From the NCBI RefSeq assembly GCF_900104925.1, contig NZ_LT629735.1:776291-840290 (forward strand): 64,000 nt of DNA, read 5' to 3'. Position 1 is the first letter of the stretch; every line of letters begins with the position of its first letter. The notes under the pieces are model-generated. The model was not told the origin of the DNA. It saw only the letters and a list, made by a program, of their open reading frames with translations, and searched no databases. Of the stretch, positions 41,481 through 51,056 are shown piece after piece. The position numbers and the translations under genes are program-made. This stretch comes from Opitutus sp. GAS368 (lineage in GTDB: Bacteria > Verrucomicrobiota > Verrucomicrobiia > Opitutales > Opitutaceae).

Positions 41481-43409
41481 ATGCCCATGGACATGCCAGT
41501 CTCCCGCCGTCCGTCCCGTCGTCTTCGCGTTGCGGGCTGGCTTGTGCTGGTGCTCTCGTTCCCGACGTGGGCCGGGGCCGCGCTCGACACGTCCTACGCG
41601 GTGCAGGCCAGCGCCACGGTGCAGGCCTCGCCCCCGCAAATCACGATCTCCTGGACGACGGGCCCGCTCTCTTCCGGCGCCACCGGCTACGCCGTGTCCC
41701 GCAAGGACGCCGGCGCCACCGTTTGGACGCCGCTCATCAACCTGCCCGCCATCAGCACGAGCTATGTCGACACGAACGTGACGGTGGGCCGCCTTTACGA
41801 ATATCAGATTGTCCGGCAATCCCCGCTCCTGACCGGCTACGGCTACCTTGCCTCCGGCATCGACCTGCCGGTCGTCGATTCCCGCGGAAAAGTCATCCTT
41901 GTCGTGGACAGCAGCATCGCCGGGGCGCTCACGGCCGAGATCGCCCAACTGATCAGCGACCTCACGGGCGACGGCTGGACGGTGGCCCGCCGCGACGTCG
42001 GCCGCGGCGACGCACCCGCCGCCGTGCGCGAGGTGATCCGCGGCGCCTACAACGAGGACCCGGCGAACGCCCGCGCCGTGCTGCTGCTCGGCCACGTGCC
42101 CGTGGCCAAATCCGGCAACCTCGACGTCGACGGCCACGGCGGGCGGCCGTTGCCCGCGGACGTGTTCTACGGCGACATGGCCGGCACCTGGACCGATGCG
42201 AACGGCGACGGCGTGTTCGACCAGAACCAGATTCCTTCGGACGTGGGACTGATGGTCGGCCGCGTCGACTTCGCGGACATGCCCTCGTTCGGGAGCGAGA
42301 CCGACCTGCTCCGCCGCTATCTGGGCAAGGACCACGACTTCCGCCAAGCCATCCGGCGGGTGACGCCGCGCGCGCTGGTGGGCGACCGGTTCGGCGATTT
42401 CGGCGGCGAGGCCTTCGCGGCCTCCGGCTTCCGGACCTTCTCCGCGGTGCTCGGCCCGGGCCGCATAACGGCCGCGAATGTCGAGGACATCAGCCCGGCG
42501 GACCAACGCTGGATCTCCCTGCTCACCGCGAACGACTGGCTGTGGGTCTACGGCGCGGGCGCCGGCAGCAACACCAGCATCGGCGGGCTCGGCCTCCACG
42601 GCCTCTACTTCGACGTGTGGTCCACCGACCTCGTGAACCAGGGCGCGCGCGGGACCTTCTACCTGCTGTTTGGCAGCTGGCTGCTGGACTGGAGCCAGCC
42701 GGACAACATCATGCGGGCCGCCCTCGCGGCGCCCGACTACGGCCTGACGGCGGCCTTCTCCGGCCGGCCGCACCTTTTCTTCCAACACATGGCGATGGGC
42801 GAGACCGCGGGTTTCGGCATCCGGCTGAGCCAGAACAACACCACGCTCTATACCAACCAGGTGAACCTCCAGACCCGCGGCATCCATATCGCGCTGCTGG
42901 GCGATCCGACACTGCGCATGCATGTCGTCGCGCCACCGGGCGGATTGAGCGTGACGACCGGCGGGGGCTCGCCGCAGCTGTCCTGGACCGCCTCGCCGGA
43001 CGCCGACACCGGCTATCATGTCTATCGCGCGACGAGCGACGCCGGGCCGTTCACCCGGATCACCGATTCGCCCGTGACGGCGACAACGTTCACCGATCTC
43101 AGCGCACCCGCGGGCACGTTCACGTATATGGTGCGGGCCGTCCGGCACGAGGTGTCGGGCGGGGGCACCTATTTCAACCAGAGCCAGGGGGCCTTTATCG
43201 CGGCCTCGAGCACCAATCCGACGCCCAGCCCCACGCCCAGTCCGGCACCCAGTCCGAGCCCGTCGCCCAGCCCGAGCCCGTCCCCGGGCGGCGGGGGCAT
43301 GGCGGCGCCGAATGGCGGCGGTGGAGGCGGCGCGACTTCTCCGTGGATGTCCGCGGCGCTCATCCTCCTGGTCCTCCTGCGCGTCCGTTTGCGGCGATCC
43401 GAAAGGTGA
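41481..43409 (+). CDS. Secreted fibronectin-type III protein with a C25-peptidase-like core
   Basis: 642 residues from the ATG at 41481. Signal peptide (WLVLVLSFPTWAGAAL), one Fn3-like domain (about 33-120), then a central region VILVVDSSIAGALTAEIAQLISDLTGDGW ... ARAVLLLGHVPV ... PADVFYGD resembling gingipain-type C25 cores. I cannot place the catalytic Cys/His pair with confidence, so it may be inactive. A second Fn3-like domain (about 495-575) precedes a PSPSPSP linker and a C-terminal hydrophobic segment followed by LRRSER, like a sorting tail. Confidence 0.7.
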   Translation: MPMDMPVSRRPSRRLRVAGWLVLVLSFPTWAGAALDTSYAVQASATVQASPPQITISWTTGPLSSGATGYAVSRKDAGATVWTPLINLPAISTSYVDTNVTVGRLYEYQIVRQSPLLTGYGYLASGIDLPVVDSRGKVILVVDSSIAGALTAEIAQLISDLTGDGWTVARRDVGRGDAPAAVREVIRGAYNEDPANARAVLLLGHVPVAKSGNLDVDGHGGRPLPADVFYGDMAGTWTDANGDGVFDQNQIPSDVGLMVGRVDFADMPSFGSETDLLRRYLGKDHDFRQAIRRVTPRALVGDRFGDFGGEAFAASGFRTFSAVLGPGRITAANVEDISPADQRWISLLTANDWLWVYGAGAGSNTSIGGLGLHGLYFDVWSTDLVNQGARGTFYLLFGSWLLDWSQPDNIMRAALAAPDYGLTAAFSGRPHLFFQHMAMGETAGFGIRLSQNNTTLYTNQVNLQTRGIHIALLGDPTLRMHVVAPPGGLSVTTGGGSPQLSWTASPDADTGYHVYRATSDAGPFTRITDSPVTATTFTDLSAPAGTFTYMVRAVRHEVSGGGTYFNQSQGAFIAASSTNPTPSPTPSPAPSPSPSPSPSPSPGGGGMAAPNGGGGGGATSPWMSAALILLVLLRVRLRRSER

Positions 43410-43534
43410 CAGGGTGCGGTCGCCCGACAGGCACCAGGGGCCGGATCGTCAAAATCACACCGAAGAAGAAAGACCTGATGGTTGCAGTTCGGCCCGGATT
43501 GGGCATCGTAGCCGCCACCCACCCGCTTCCTCCC

Positions 43535-44593
43535 ATGGCCAAGCCTGCCTGTTACTCCGTCAAAGCCTTCTCCGCCACCGCGGCCACGGCCCCGCTCGCC
43601 GCCGCCACCATCGAGCGCCGCTCGCCGCGCGCCACCGATGTCCAGATCCAGATCCAATATTGCGGCGTCTGCCATTCCGATCTCCACTTTGCCCGCAATG
43701 AATGGCACTTCACGCAGTATCCGGCCGTGCCGGGCCACGAGATCGTCGGCAAGGTGACGGCCACCGGCAAGGGCGTGAAGAAGTTCAAGGTGGGCGACAC
43801 CGTCGGCGTGGGCTGCCTCGTCGATTCCTGCCGCACCTGTCCGGAATGCCGCGCGGGCCTCGAGCAGTTCTGCAACGGCATGGTGATGACCTACGGCAGC
43901 ACGGACCCGATCCTCGGTGGCGGCACCCTCGGCGGCTATTCGCAGAGCATCGTCGTGACGGAGGACTTCGTGCTCCGCCTGCCCGCCAACCTCGATCCCG
44001 CCGCCGCCGCGCCGCTGCTGTGCGCCGGCATCACCACCTATTCCCCGCTGCGCCACTGGAAGGTCGGCAAGGGCCAGAAGGTCGGCATCGTCGGCCTGGG
44101 CGGCCTCGGCCACATGGGCGTCAAGTTCGCCAAGGCCTTTGGCGCCCACGTCGTCCTGTTCACCACGTCGACCGGCAAGGTCGCGGACGGCAAGCGCCTC
44201 GGCGCCCACGAGGTCGTGATCTCCAAGGACGAGGCCCAGATGGCGGCCCATGCCGGCAGCTTTGACTTCATCCTGGACACCGTTTCCGCCAACCACGACC
44301 TCAACGCTTATTTCAACCTGCTGAAGCGCGACGGCAACCTGACGCTGGTCGGCGCGCCCGAGCAGCCGCTGCCCGTGGCGGCATTCCCCCTGATCATGCG
44401 CCGCCGCTCCTTCTCCGGCTCGCTCATCGGCGGGCTGCCCGAGACGCAGGAAATGCTGGATTTCTGCGGCAAGCACAAGATCACCTGCGACATCGAGATG
44501 ATCCGCATGGACCAGATCAACACCGCCTACGAGCGCATGCTCAAGAGCGACGTGAAATACCGCTTCGTGATCGACATGGCCTCGCTCAAGTGA
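43535..44593 (+). CDS. NAD(P)-dependent zinc alcohol dehydrogenase (YahK/cinnamyl-alcohol type)
   Basis: 352 residues. Catalytic zinc ligands in CGVCHSDLHF and GHEIVG; structural zinc Cys cluster CRTCPECRAGLEQFC. Rossmann motif VGIVGLGGLGHMGVKFAKAFGAHVV (about 181-205). It matches the cinnamyl-alcohol/YahK branch that reduces aldehydes with NADPH. Start chosen at MAKPACYSVKAF; the open frame upstream antisenses or overlaps the preceding gene. Confidence 0.93.
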   Translation: MAKPACYSVKAFSATAATAPLAAATIERRSPRATDVQIQIQYCGVCHSDLHFARNEWHFTQYPAVPGHEIVGKVTATGKGVKKFKVGDTVGVGCLVDSCRTCPECRAGLEQFCNGMVMTYGSTDPILGGGTLGGYSQSIVVTEDFVLRLPANLDPAAAAPLLCAGITTYSPLRHWKVGKGQKVGIVGLGGLGHMGVKFAKAFGAHVVLFTTSTGKVADGKRLGAHEVVISKDEAQMAAHAGSFDFILDTVSANHDLNAYFNLLKRDGNLTLVGAPEQPLPVAAFPLIMRRRSFSGSLIGGLPETQEMLDFCGKHKITCDIEMIRMDQINTAYERMLKSDVKYRFVIDMASLK

Positions 44594-44608
44594 GCCCGGC
44601 CGGACCGG

Positions 44609-44896
44609 TCACCCGCCCATATACGCCCGATAGCCGGACAGCTCGTCCTCGGTGACGGGTTCCACGCCCAGGAGGATATGCTTCTCGCCCCAGCCCTCGG
44701 GCGACATGGGCGCGTGCCCGAGGGCGACCTTGAGCGAGGACGACTTGATCCCCTGCGGCGGCTCCTTGAAATCCTCCGCGTAAATCCGGATGTGCACGGC
44801 GAAGTCCACGCGCAGCACCTTGACGATCATATAACCCGTGCCGTCCGACCGTTTCCCGGCATAGAGGCCGCCCGGGATGATTGCGCCCCGCGTCAC
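44609..44896 (-). CDS. Small hypothetical protein, coupled to the upstream membrane protein
   Basis: 95 residues from a GTG at 44896 that overlaps the upstream stop (GTGA), typical of translational coupling. GGLYAGKRSDGTGYMIVKVLRVDFAVHIRIYAEDFKEPPQGIKSSSLKVALGHAPMSPEGWGEKHILLGVEPVTEDELSGYRAYM; mixed alpha/beta, no signal. Not recognised. Confidence 0.72.
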   Translation of the reverse strand: MTRGAIIPGGLYAGKRSDGTGYMIVKVLRVDFAVHIRIYAEDFKEPPQGIKSSSLKVALGHAPMSPEGWGEKHILLGVEPVTEDELSGYRAYMGG

Positions 44897-45192
44897 GGCT
44901 TGGGGGCCTGCTTGGCCAGGAACTTCTGATACCGGCCCTCGTTCAGTTTCCACATGATCCAGCCGAAGGCGGCGCCGCCGAGCAGCCAGATCACTAGGGA
45001 AATCGCGAGCCGCAGCGGTTCCGGCATCACCTCCGACTTGCGGTTCACCAAGAACGTCATGACGACGAACATCGGCACGCCGTAGGAGAGGACGCCCGTG
45101 ATGAGGATGAAGCGCTTCTTCCCCTTCCGACGGAGCAGATCCCAGTTCCTCAGATCCCGGGGAAGCTCGTCCGGTGCGGGAGTCTGGCTCAT
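44893..45192 (-). CDS. Small two-helix membrane protein
   Basis: 99 residues. Helices at FILITGVLSYGVPMFVVMTFLV (about 28-49) and LRLAISLVIWLLGGAAFGWIMW (about 60-81), with charged ends. Forms a two-gene unit with 44609-44896. Function unknown. Confidence 0.78.
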   Translation of the reverse strand: MSQTPAPDELPRDLRNWDLLRRKGKKRFILITGVLSYGVPMFVVMTFLVNRKSEVMPEPLRLAISLVIWLLGGAAFGWIMWKLNEGRYQKFLAKQAPKP

Positions 45193-45305
45193 GCCCGCAC
45201 GCTAGCACCGCCCCGCTCCGCGCCAAGCCGGAACACCGTCCCGAAGGGCTCTGGCGTGGTTTAAACTGCCTTGGCATTTATCCGCGGGAGCGTTTTTCTC
45301 CCGGC

Positions 45306-45983
45306 ATGTTGAAACGCCTCCTTCCCCTCGGGCTGGCCCTGGTCTTCGCCGTCGGCTCGCTCCCGGCCGTCGAAACCACCGAGCCGCCGAACCTCTATAC
45401 CCTCAAGCAGCAGATCACCGCCTATGTCGCCACGGGCCAATACGGCAAGGAGGTCGCCAAGGTCGCCGCCGAGGCCAACGCCTACCTCGTCAAACGCATC
45501 CCCAAGGGCATCCCGCGCAGCGCCAAGACCAGCAAGAAGCTGGCCGTGGTGTTCGACATCGACGAGACCATCCTGAGCAACGTCCGCCACATCCAGGCCA
45601 ACGACTACGGGTATATCCCGAAAATCTGGGACACCTGGGTGGCCGAGGGCCAGTGCACCGCCATCTACCCGGTCCAGGCCGTCTACCAGACCGCCGTCAA
45701 CGCCAAGGTGGATGTGTTCTTCATCACCGGCCGGACCGAAAAGGACGCGCCCGCCACCGAGCGCAACCTGCGCCAGGTCGGCTACGAGACCTGGTCCCGG
45801 ATCATCTACAAGCCCGCCGACTTCGCGGAATCGACCCGGGCCTTCAAGATCGACGTCCGCCGCAAGCTGGCCGCCGAAGGCTACCTGATCATCCTCAACA
45901 TGGGCGACCAGGACAGCGACCTGCTCGGCGGTTACAGCGAGCGGATCTTCAAGCTGCCGAATCCGTTCTATATCGTGAACTAG
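45306..45983 (+). CDS. Secreted HAD-family acid phosphatase
   Basis: 225 residues from the ATG at 45306, with a signal peptide (LLPLGLALVFAVGSLPAVE). HAD motif I AVVFDIDETILSN (nucleophile Asp about residue 83), motif II DVFFITGRTEK (Thr), motif IV GYLIILNMGDQDSDLLGG. This matches the HAD acid phosphatase family (PF03767). It removes phosphate from nucleotides or other esters in the periplasm. Confidence 0.92.
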   Translation: MLKRLLPLGLALVFAVGSLPAVETTEPPNLYTLKQQITAYVATGQYGKEVAKVAAEANAYLVKRIPKGIPRSAKTSKKLAVVFDIDETILSNVRHIQANDYGYIPKIWDTWVAEGQCTAIYPVQAVYQTAVNAKVDVFFITGRTEKDAPATERNLRQVGYETWSRIIYKPADFAESTRAFKIDVRRKLAAEGYLIILNMGDQDSDLLGGYSERIFKLPNPFYIVN

Positions 45984-46002
45984 ATCGGGATATTTTTAAC
46001 GC

Positions 46003-46255
46003 AGAGGTCGCAGAGGGCACGGAGAGAATCTCCCATCAGGCTCAGTGCCCTCCGCGGGCTCTGGGTTTAAAACGGTTTGGTTGGTCTCCCATCCGGGTCC
46101 ATCGGCGCAATCCGTGGTTAAAAAAACTTATACCAATCGCTTCAAACTACTCCACTCTACACCAAGGTCGCCAAGACCGCGAAGCAGATCCTGCGATGGG
46201 AAATATCTCTGCGTTCTTGCGGCCTTCGTGTAAAAGCTTTGGGTGTTTGGTATTA
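46003..46255 (+). repeat. GCAGAGGTCGCAGAG repeat followed by an intact 128-bp element
   Basis: 46003-46070 is a relative of 40192-40262. 46105-46127 has the AATCCGTGGTTAAAA unit seen at 51117-51131. 46128-46255 is a 128-bp element with ends TTATACCAA and TTGGTATTA. No gene in 45984-46260. Confidence 0.85.
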
Positions 46256-46260
46256 TCTTA

Positions 46261-48468
46261 TTATCTGGCGGGTGCGGCAGTCACCGGAGCTTCCACCGGC
46301 GCGGGCTCCCAGAAGTAATGCCCTTGCTGCACGCGGTTGTAGCGGATCCAGATGGCGCCGGCGATGAGTGCGACGAGCACGGCCAGCAGCGCGAACCGCC
46401 GGCGACGGGCCGCGGCCTCCTTGTCCTCGTAGGGATCATCGAGGGAAAGTTTTGATCCGGCGGGCTTGCGCGCCAGCTCGGTCAGGGCGGAGCCGAAGGG
46501 AATGTTGATCTTCACGCGGCCGTTGATGGCCCAGCCGTTGCTTTCCAGGATCGGCCCGAGCGTGCGCTGCCGGAGCTTGAGCCAGGCGATGATCACCGCG
46601 GGCAGCGAGATCGCGAGCATGACGGCAACGAGCACCAGCGGGAGCTGCCACCAGTGCAGCTCGGCCAGCTTGGCGCTGACCGTCGCGAGCGCGCCGCCGA
46701 TGGCCCCGACGGCCACGCCGAGGGCGGCGACGACGCCGACATCCAGCTTCTTCGGCGGCGGGGGTGGCGGCACCGGTTGCGTGGCCGCGACCGCGCTCTG
46801 GGCGGCGGCGTTGGCGGCGGCATCCACCGCCTTGTCGGCGACCTTGCCGAGGCGGTCGTTGGCCGCGGCATCGGCGGCCGCCGCGCGCTTGGCGACCATC
46901 TCGTCGATCAGGCGGACAAATTTCTTGTAAGGTGACCAGAACGCCTGACGCAGGCTGATCGGGTTGTCCACCAGGCTGGTGATGACCGCATCCCAGTCCC
47001 GGCCCTGACGGTCGTAGAAGACGCCGTTGCGTCCCACAAAGAGGTAGTCGCTGTCACCTTGGGTGAAGCAGGCCGCCACCTTCATCGCGGCGCCGCCGGT
47101 CCGCTTGCAGTCCACATAGGCGATGTAAATCTTGCCCATGGCGGCGAGCGGGCTGGGCCCGGTCACCTGGATGCACAGCTCCGTGCTGCGACTGTCGAGG
47201 TAGAGCGTGCCGGCCTGGAAGACGGCCCACTTGTCGCGCGAGTAGAAGTCGGCGAAATTCACGAAGTTGTGCAGCAACGCGCGCAGATCGCGGTAATAGT
47301 GCGTCAGCCGGTCGACATCGGTGATGGCCTTGAACTCCGGCTCGAGGGCCTTGTCCCGCGCGAGCAGGTCGGCCAGCACCGCGCGGCCCTGGCCGGCGAG
47401 GACCGCCTTGACCCGGGGCAGGCCGAGCTTTTCCACCGCACTGCCGGCCTTGCCGCCCAGCCAGGTCTCGTAGGCCGAGAACTTGGCGTTCAACGCGGCC
47501 CATTCCTCGGCGGTCAGCATCTTTTTCTCGGCGCCGTAGATGGGTTTGACGACCGCCTGTTGCAAGGTGGCGAGCGCCCCGGCCCACGCGGGGTTGACCC
47601 CCTCCACCAAAGGCAGCGGACGTCCGGCCTCGATGCGGGCCAGCGGGAAACCGGCGACCTCCTCGGCGGTGATTTTCAGGTCCTTGGCGGCGATCGCCAG
47701 ATATTCGCTCTCGGCGCGGTTGAGCGCCGCGGTGGCGCGGCTGTCAAAGGCCGCGAGCCGGCAGCGGCCGTAGTAGTCCTCGGCCTTGGCACGGACGGCT
47801 TTCAGCGCGGCGCACGCGGCGTCGGTCGCATCTCCCAGGATGGCGATGTCCTTGGCCGAGCTCTGCCCCACCCACGCGGCGTAGGCCGCGAGCTCCGTGA
47901 AAAATGCGTCAACCTTTTCCGCGGTGACGCCGACCGAGCCGGTGCGATCCGAAGCGCCCCCAAAACAGGCGATGATATCCTTGATCAAGGCCTGCGCCTC
48001 CGGGTCCTCCGTGGCCTCGGGCGGGATGACACCGTCGCCGTTGAGCGGGCTGGCGGAGAAGATCTTCGCCGTGTCGGAGGCATCGGCCGCGGCAATGGCG
48101 GCGGCGCTCCTTTTTCCCAGGTTGGCGAGCACCTGTTTGGCGGAGGCCAGGATGATCTTCCCCTCGGGCGTCGCATCGTTGATTGCCGCCAAGGGCAGGG
48201 CGTCGGCGCCTTTTAAAAGGTCGCCGGGCTCCCTCAACCGGGCGGACGCCCACTTGATCGCGGCGAGCAGTTCCGGCACGCGGATGTGCCCGTCGCCGTC
48301 GGTGTCGATCATCGCGAGGGTCTTCTCGTCGAGTTCGAGGCCCTTCACCGGGCAGCTCAGTGCCACCCACAGCTTGGGGTCGAGCTGCTCGAGATTGAGC
48401 AGGTCGGCGCCGGTTTCGAGGGAGACCTGGTCGAGCTCGCCGGTCCGGAAGAATTTCCAGGAGTGCAT
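46261..48468 (-). CDS. EF-hand-containing membrane-anchored protein
   Basis: 735 residues from the ATG at 48468 (MHSWKFFRTGELDQVSLETG). An EF-hand loop DTDGDGHIRVPEL (about 49-61) and a second imperfect one near SPLNGDGVIPPEATED suggest calcium binding. Long helical middle. C-terminal membrane segments in VGVVAALGVAVGAIGGALA, LVLVAVMLAISLPAVIIAWL and FALLAVLVALIAGAIWI. Such large proteins occur in Opitutaceae-like and planctomycete genomes; no function is known to me. Confidence 0.75.
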   Translation of the reverse strand: MHSWKFFRTGELDQVSLETGADLLNLEQLDPKLWVALSCPVKGLELDEKTLAMIDTDGDGHIRVPELLAAIKWASARLREPGDLLKGADALPLAAINDATPEGKIILASAKQVLANLGKRSAAAIAAADASDTAKIFSASPLNGDGVIPPEATEDPEAQALIKDIIACFGGASDRTGSVGVTAEKVDAFFTELAAYAAWVGQSSAKDIAILGDATDAACAALKAVRAKAEDYYGRCRLAAFDSRATAALNRAESEYLAIAAKDLKITAEEVAGFPLARIEAGRPLPLVEGVNPAWAGALATLQQAVVKPIYGAEKKMLTAEEWAALNAKFSAYETWLGGKAGSAVEKLGLPRVKAVLAGQGRAVLADLLARDKALEPEFKAITDVDRLTHYYRDLRALLHNFVNFADFYSRDKWAVFQAGTLYLDSRSTELCIQVTGPSPLAAMGKIYIAYVDCKRTGGAAMKVAACFTQGDSDYLFVGRNGVFYDRQGRDWDAVITSLVDNPISLRQAFWSPYKKFVRLIDEMVAKRAAAADAAANDRLGKVADKAVDAAANAAAQSAVAATQPVPPPPPPKKLDVGVVAALGVAVGAIGGALATVSAKLAELHWWQLPLVLVAVMLAISLPAVIIAWLKLRQRTLGPILESNGWAINGRVKINIPFGSALTELARKPAGSKLSLDDPYEDKEAAARRRRFALLAVLVALIAGAIWIRYNRVQQGHYFWEPAPVEAPVTAAPAR

Positions 48469-48553
48469 GGAGGTGGGTGGATGAAAGGAGGCTGCTGAAG
48501 GAACCCCGGCATCCTTGCGGCCGGGGCCGTTTTTGGCAAACGCGAAGCGCAAA

Positions 48554-48606
48554 CCTGTAGCGGCGCTCTATGAACGCCGGACGGCGGTCCCAGACCGCCG
48601 CTACAG
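48554..48606. repeat. GTAGCGGCG palindrome
   Basis: CTGTAGCGGCGCTCTATGAA ... GACCGCCGCTACAG, an inverted repeat in the divergent gap between the EF-hand and esterase genes. Confidence 0.7.
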
Positions 48607-48650
48607 AAATTCCCGCTCGCCGCTCCGGCTGCCCCGCCCCACCCTGTCTC

Positions 48651-49382
48651 ATGCACCGCGAAATTCACCGGTGGCGCAGCCCGCGCCTGGACAAGAACAT
48701 GGAGGTGGCGGTCTACGGCCACTACGGCTTCGCGCTGCTCATGTTCCCCACCGCCGCGGCCGACTTCCTGGAATACGAGCGCTTCCACGTGATCGACTCG
48801 CTCTCCCGCTTCATCAACAGCGGCTGGGTGAAGGTTTTCTCGATCAACTCCATCAACAACGAGAGCTGGCTGAACGACTCGATGCCCCCGCGGCACAAGG
48901 CCATCCGCCACCAGCAGTTCAACGGCTATGTGACGGAGGAGGTCCTCCCCTTCATCCATTCGCACTGCGGCGGCCGCGTGATGACCATCACCACCGGCGC
49001 CTCCTTCGGCGCGCTGCACGCCGCCAACACGCTCTTCCGCCGCCCCGACCTGGTCGACGGCTGCATCGCGATGTCCGGCGTCTACGACCTGAAGGAATAC
49101 ACCAAGGGCTACTGGGACGAGGACGTGTATTTCAACTCGCCGGTCGACTACCTGCCCAACCTGAACGATGAGGGCACCCTCGCCCACCTCCGCGCGAAGC
49201 ACCACATCCACTTCGTCTCCGGCCAGGGCGACCACGAGATGCCGTCGTCCTCGGTGGACATCGGCCGCATCCTCTCCGGCAAGGGCATCCCGCACGAGAT
49301 CGACCTCTGGGGCCACGATGTGAACCACGACTGGCCCTGGTGGCGCCGCATGCTCCCGCACTACCTCGGGACGAAGTTTTAG
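48651..49382 (+). CDS. Alpha/beta-hydrolase esterase (esterase D / PF00756-like)
   Basis: 243 residues from the ATG at 48651. Nucleophile elbow GASFG in TTGASFGALHAANTL (about residue 124-138; family GxSxG), acid region in GQGDHEMPSS, and the histidine in LWGHDVNHDWPWWRRML near the end. Matches the esterase family that includes formylglutathione hydrolase-like and uncharacterised short esterases. No signal peptide. The substrate is unknown. Confidence 0.85.
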   Translation: MHREIHRWRSPRLDKNMEVAVYGHYGFALLMFPTAAADFLEYERFHVIDSLSRFINSGWVKVFSINSINNESWLNDSMPPRHKAIRHQQFNGYVTEEVLPFIHSHCGGRVMTITTGASFGALHAANTLFRRPDLVDGCIAMSGVYDLKEYTKGYWDEDVYFNSPVDYLPNLNDEGTLAHLRAKHHIHFVSGQGDHEMPSSSVDIGRILSGKGIPHEIDLWGHDVNHDWPWWRRMLPHYLGTKF

Positions 49383-49419
49383 TGGAGAGCGCACGTCCCT
49401 GCGGGCCGTCCGCCTTAAA

Positions 49420-49477
49420 GTAGGGTCGGCGCTTGCGCCGACCTCGCCCACATGGTCGCCGCAAGCAGCGACCCTAC
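49420..49477. repeat. GTAGGGTCG palindrome, intergenic copy
   Basis: GTAGGGTCGGCGCTTGCGCC ... GCAAGCAGCGACCCTAC with 9-bp perfect ends. The same element occurs inside the coding region at 56196-56257, and its first half recurs at 57002. Confidence 0.9.
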
Positions 49478-49491
49478 AAATCCAAACTACC

Positions 49492-51036
49492 TCAGTCGCC
49501 GAACTTGATGCCTTGTGCGAGCGGGAGGGAGTCGGAGTAGTTGATCGTCACGGTCTGCCGGCGCATGTAGGCCTTCCAGGCATCGCTGCCGCTCTCACGG
49601 CCGCCGCCGGTTTCCTTCTCGCCGCCGAAGGCCCCGCCGATCTCGGCGCCGCTCGTGCCGATGTTGACGTTGGCGATGCCACAGTCGCTGCCGCGCGCGG
49701 CCAGGAACTGCTCCGCCTCGCGCAGGTCCGTCGTGAAGATCGCCGAGCTCAGGCCCTGTGGCACGCCGTTCTGCAGGGCGATGGCCTCGTCGAGCGTCTT
49801 GTAGCCCATGACGTAGAGGATCGGGGCGAAGGTCTCGTGCTGCACCACCGGCCATTCGTTCCGCGCCTCGGCGATGCAGGGCGTCACGTAGTTGCCCTTG
49901 AGCCGCCCGCCGCCGAACAGGATCCTGCCGCCCTGCTTCTTCAGCTCGGCGAGCGCCTTCATCATGTTCTCCACCGCGGCCTCGTCAATGAGCGGGCCGA
50001 CGAGGTTGCCCGTCTGCAGCGGGCTGCCGATCGGGAGCTGCTTGTAGGCCGTGATGAGTGACTCGGTGAACTTCGCCTTGATGGACTCGTGGACGATGAT
50101 GCGGCGCGTGCTGGTGCAGCGCTGGCCGGCGGTGCCGACGGCGCCGAAGACGATGGCGCGCTTCGCGAGCTTCAGGTCGGCCGAGGGCGCGACGATGATG
50201 GCGTTGTTGCCGCCGAGCTCGAGCAGCGAGCGGCCGAAGCGCTTCGCCACGACCTCGCCGACGCGCCGGCCCATGCGCGTCGAGCCGGTGGCCGACACCA
50301 GCGGGATGCGGCGGTCGTTGGTCATGAGCTCGCCGACCGACGGGCCGTCGCCGATGACGAGCGCGAAGATGGCCGGGTCCACGCCGTTGGCGCGGCAGAC
50401 CTTTTCGGCGATCTTGATGCAGGCGATGGCGGTCAGCGGAGTCTTCTCGGACGGTTTCCAGAGCGTCGCGTCACCGCAGGCCGCCGCGAGGGCGCTGTTC
50501 CAGGCCCAGACGGCCACGGGAAAATTGAAGGCCGAGATGATGCCGACGACGCCGAGGGGCTGCCATTGCTCCATCATGCGGTGGCCGGGGCGCTCGGATG
50601 CGATGGTCAGGCCGTGCAGCTGGCGCGAGAGGCCCGTGGCAAAGTCGCAGATGTCGATCATCTCCTGCACCTCGCCGCCGCCCTCCGGCAGGATCTTGCC
50701 CGCCTCGAGCGAGACGAGCTGGCCGAGCTCGGTCTTCAGGCTGCGCAGGCCGTTGCCCAGCTGGCGGACGACCTCGCCGCGCTTCGGCGCCGGGACATCG
50801 CGCCACGCCAGGAAAGCCTTCTGCGCCGCCGCGACCGCCAGTTCATAGTCCTCCGGGGTCGCCTGCCGCACCCGGCCGAGCAGCGAGCCGTCGACCGGCG
50901 AATGCTTCGCGAGCACGGCCCCCGAGCCGCCCCACGCGCCGGCGAAGACGCCGGGGTTGGTCGCCTTTTGCGAGAGCCCGAGCTTGGGGAAGATCGCCTT
51001 GGCGACGGCCGCGACGGAGGTGGATTTAAAGGCCAT
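49492..51036 (-). CDS. amaB: Aldehyde dehydrogenase, ALDH7 type (alpha-aminoadipate semialdehyde dehydrogenase)
   Basis: 514 residues. NAD-binding and catalytic regions: WNSALAAACGDATLWKPSEKTPL, LELGGNNAI (general-base Glu), GTAGQRCTSTRRIIVHES (nucleophile Cys). The C-terminal signature IGGAFGGEKETGGGRESGSDAWKAYMRRQTVTINYSDSLPLAQGIKF is specific for ALDH7/antiquitin, which oxidises alpha-aminoadipate semialdehyde to 2-aminoadipate in lysine breakdown. Same strand as the lysine/saccharopine dehydrogenase-like and DUF1338 genes. Confidence 0.9.
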   Translation of the reverse strand: MAFKSTSVAAVAKAIFPKLGLSQKATNPGVFAGAWGGSGAVLAKHSPVDGSLLGRVRQATPEDYELAVAAAQKAFLAWRDVPAPKRGEVVRQLGNGLRSLKTELGQLVSLEAGKILPEGGGEVQEMIDICDFATGLSRQLHGLTIASERPGHRMMEQWQPLGVVGIISAFNFPVAVWAWNSALAAACGDATLWKPSEKTPLTAIACIKIAEKVCRANGVDPAIFALVIGDGPSVGELMTNDRRIPLVSATGSTRMGRRVGEVVAKRFGRSLLELGGNNAIIVAPSADLKLAKRAIVFGAVGTAGQRCTSTRRIIVHESIKAKFTESLITAYKQLPIGSPLQTGNLVGPLIDEAAVENMMKALAELKKQGGRILFGGGRLKGNYVTPCIAEARNEWPVVQHETFAPILYVMGYKTLDEAIALQNGVPQGLSSAIFTTDLREAEQFLAARGSDCGIANVNIGTSGAEIGGAFGGEKETGGGRESGSDAWKAYMRRQTVTINYSDSLPLAQGIKFGD

Positions 51037-51056
51037 GTGGGAGACGGTGATTTTAT

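Noticed and set aside
41462-43534. Upstream extension of the zinc alcohol dehydrogenase frame
   Set aside because: Out-of-frame shadow of the Fn3 protein gene; the dehydrogenase family starts at the Met at 43535.
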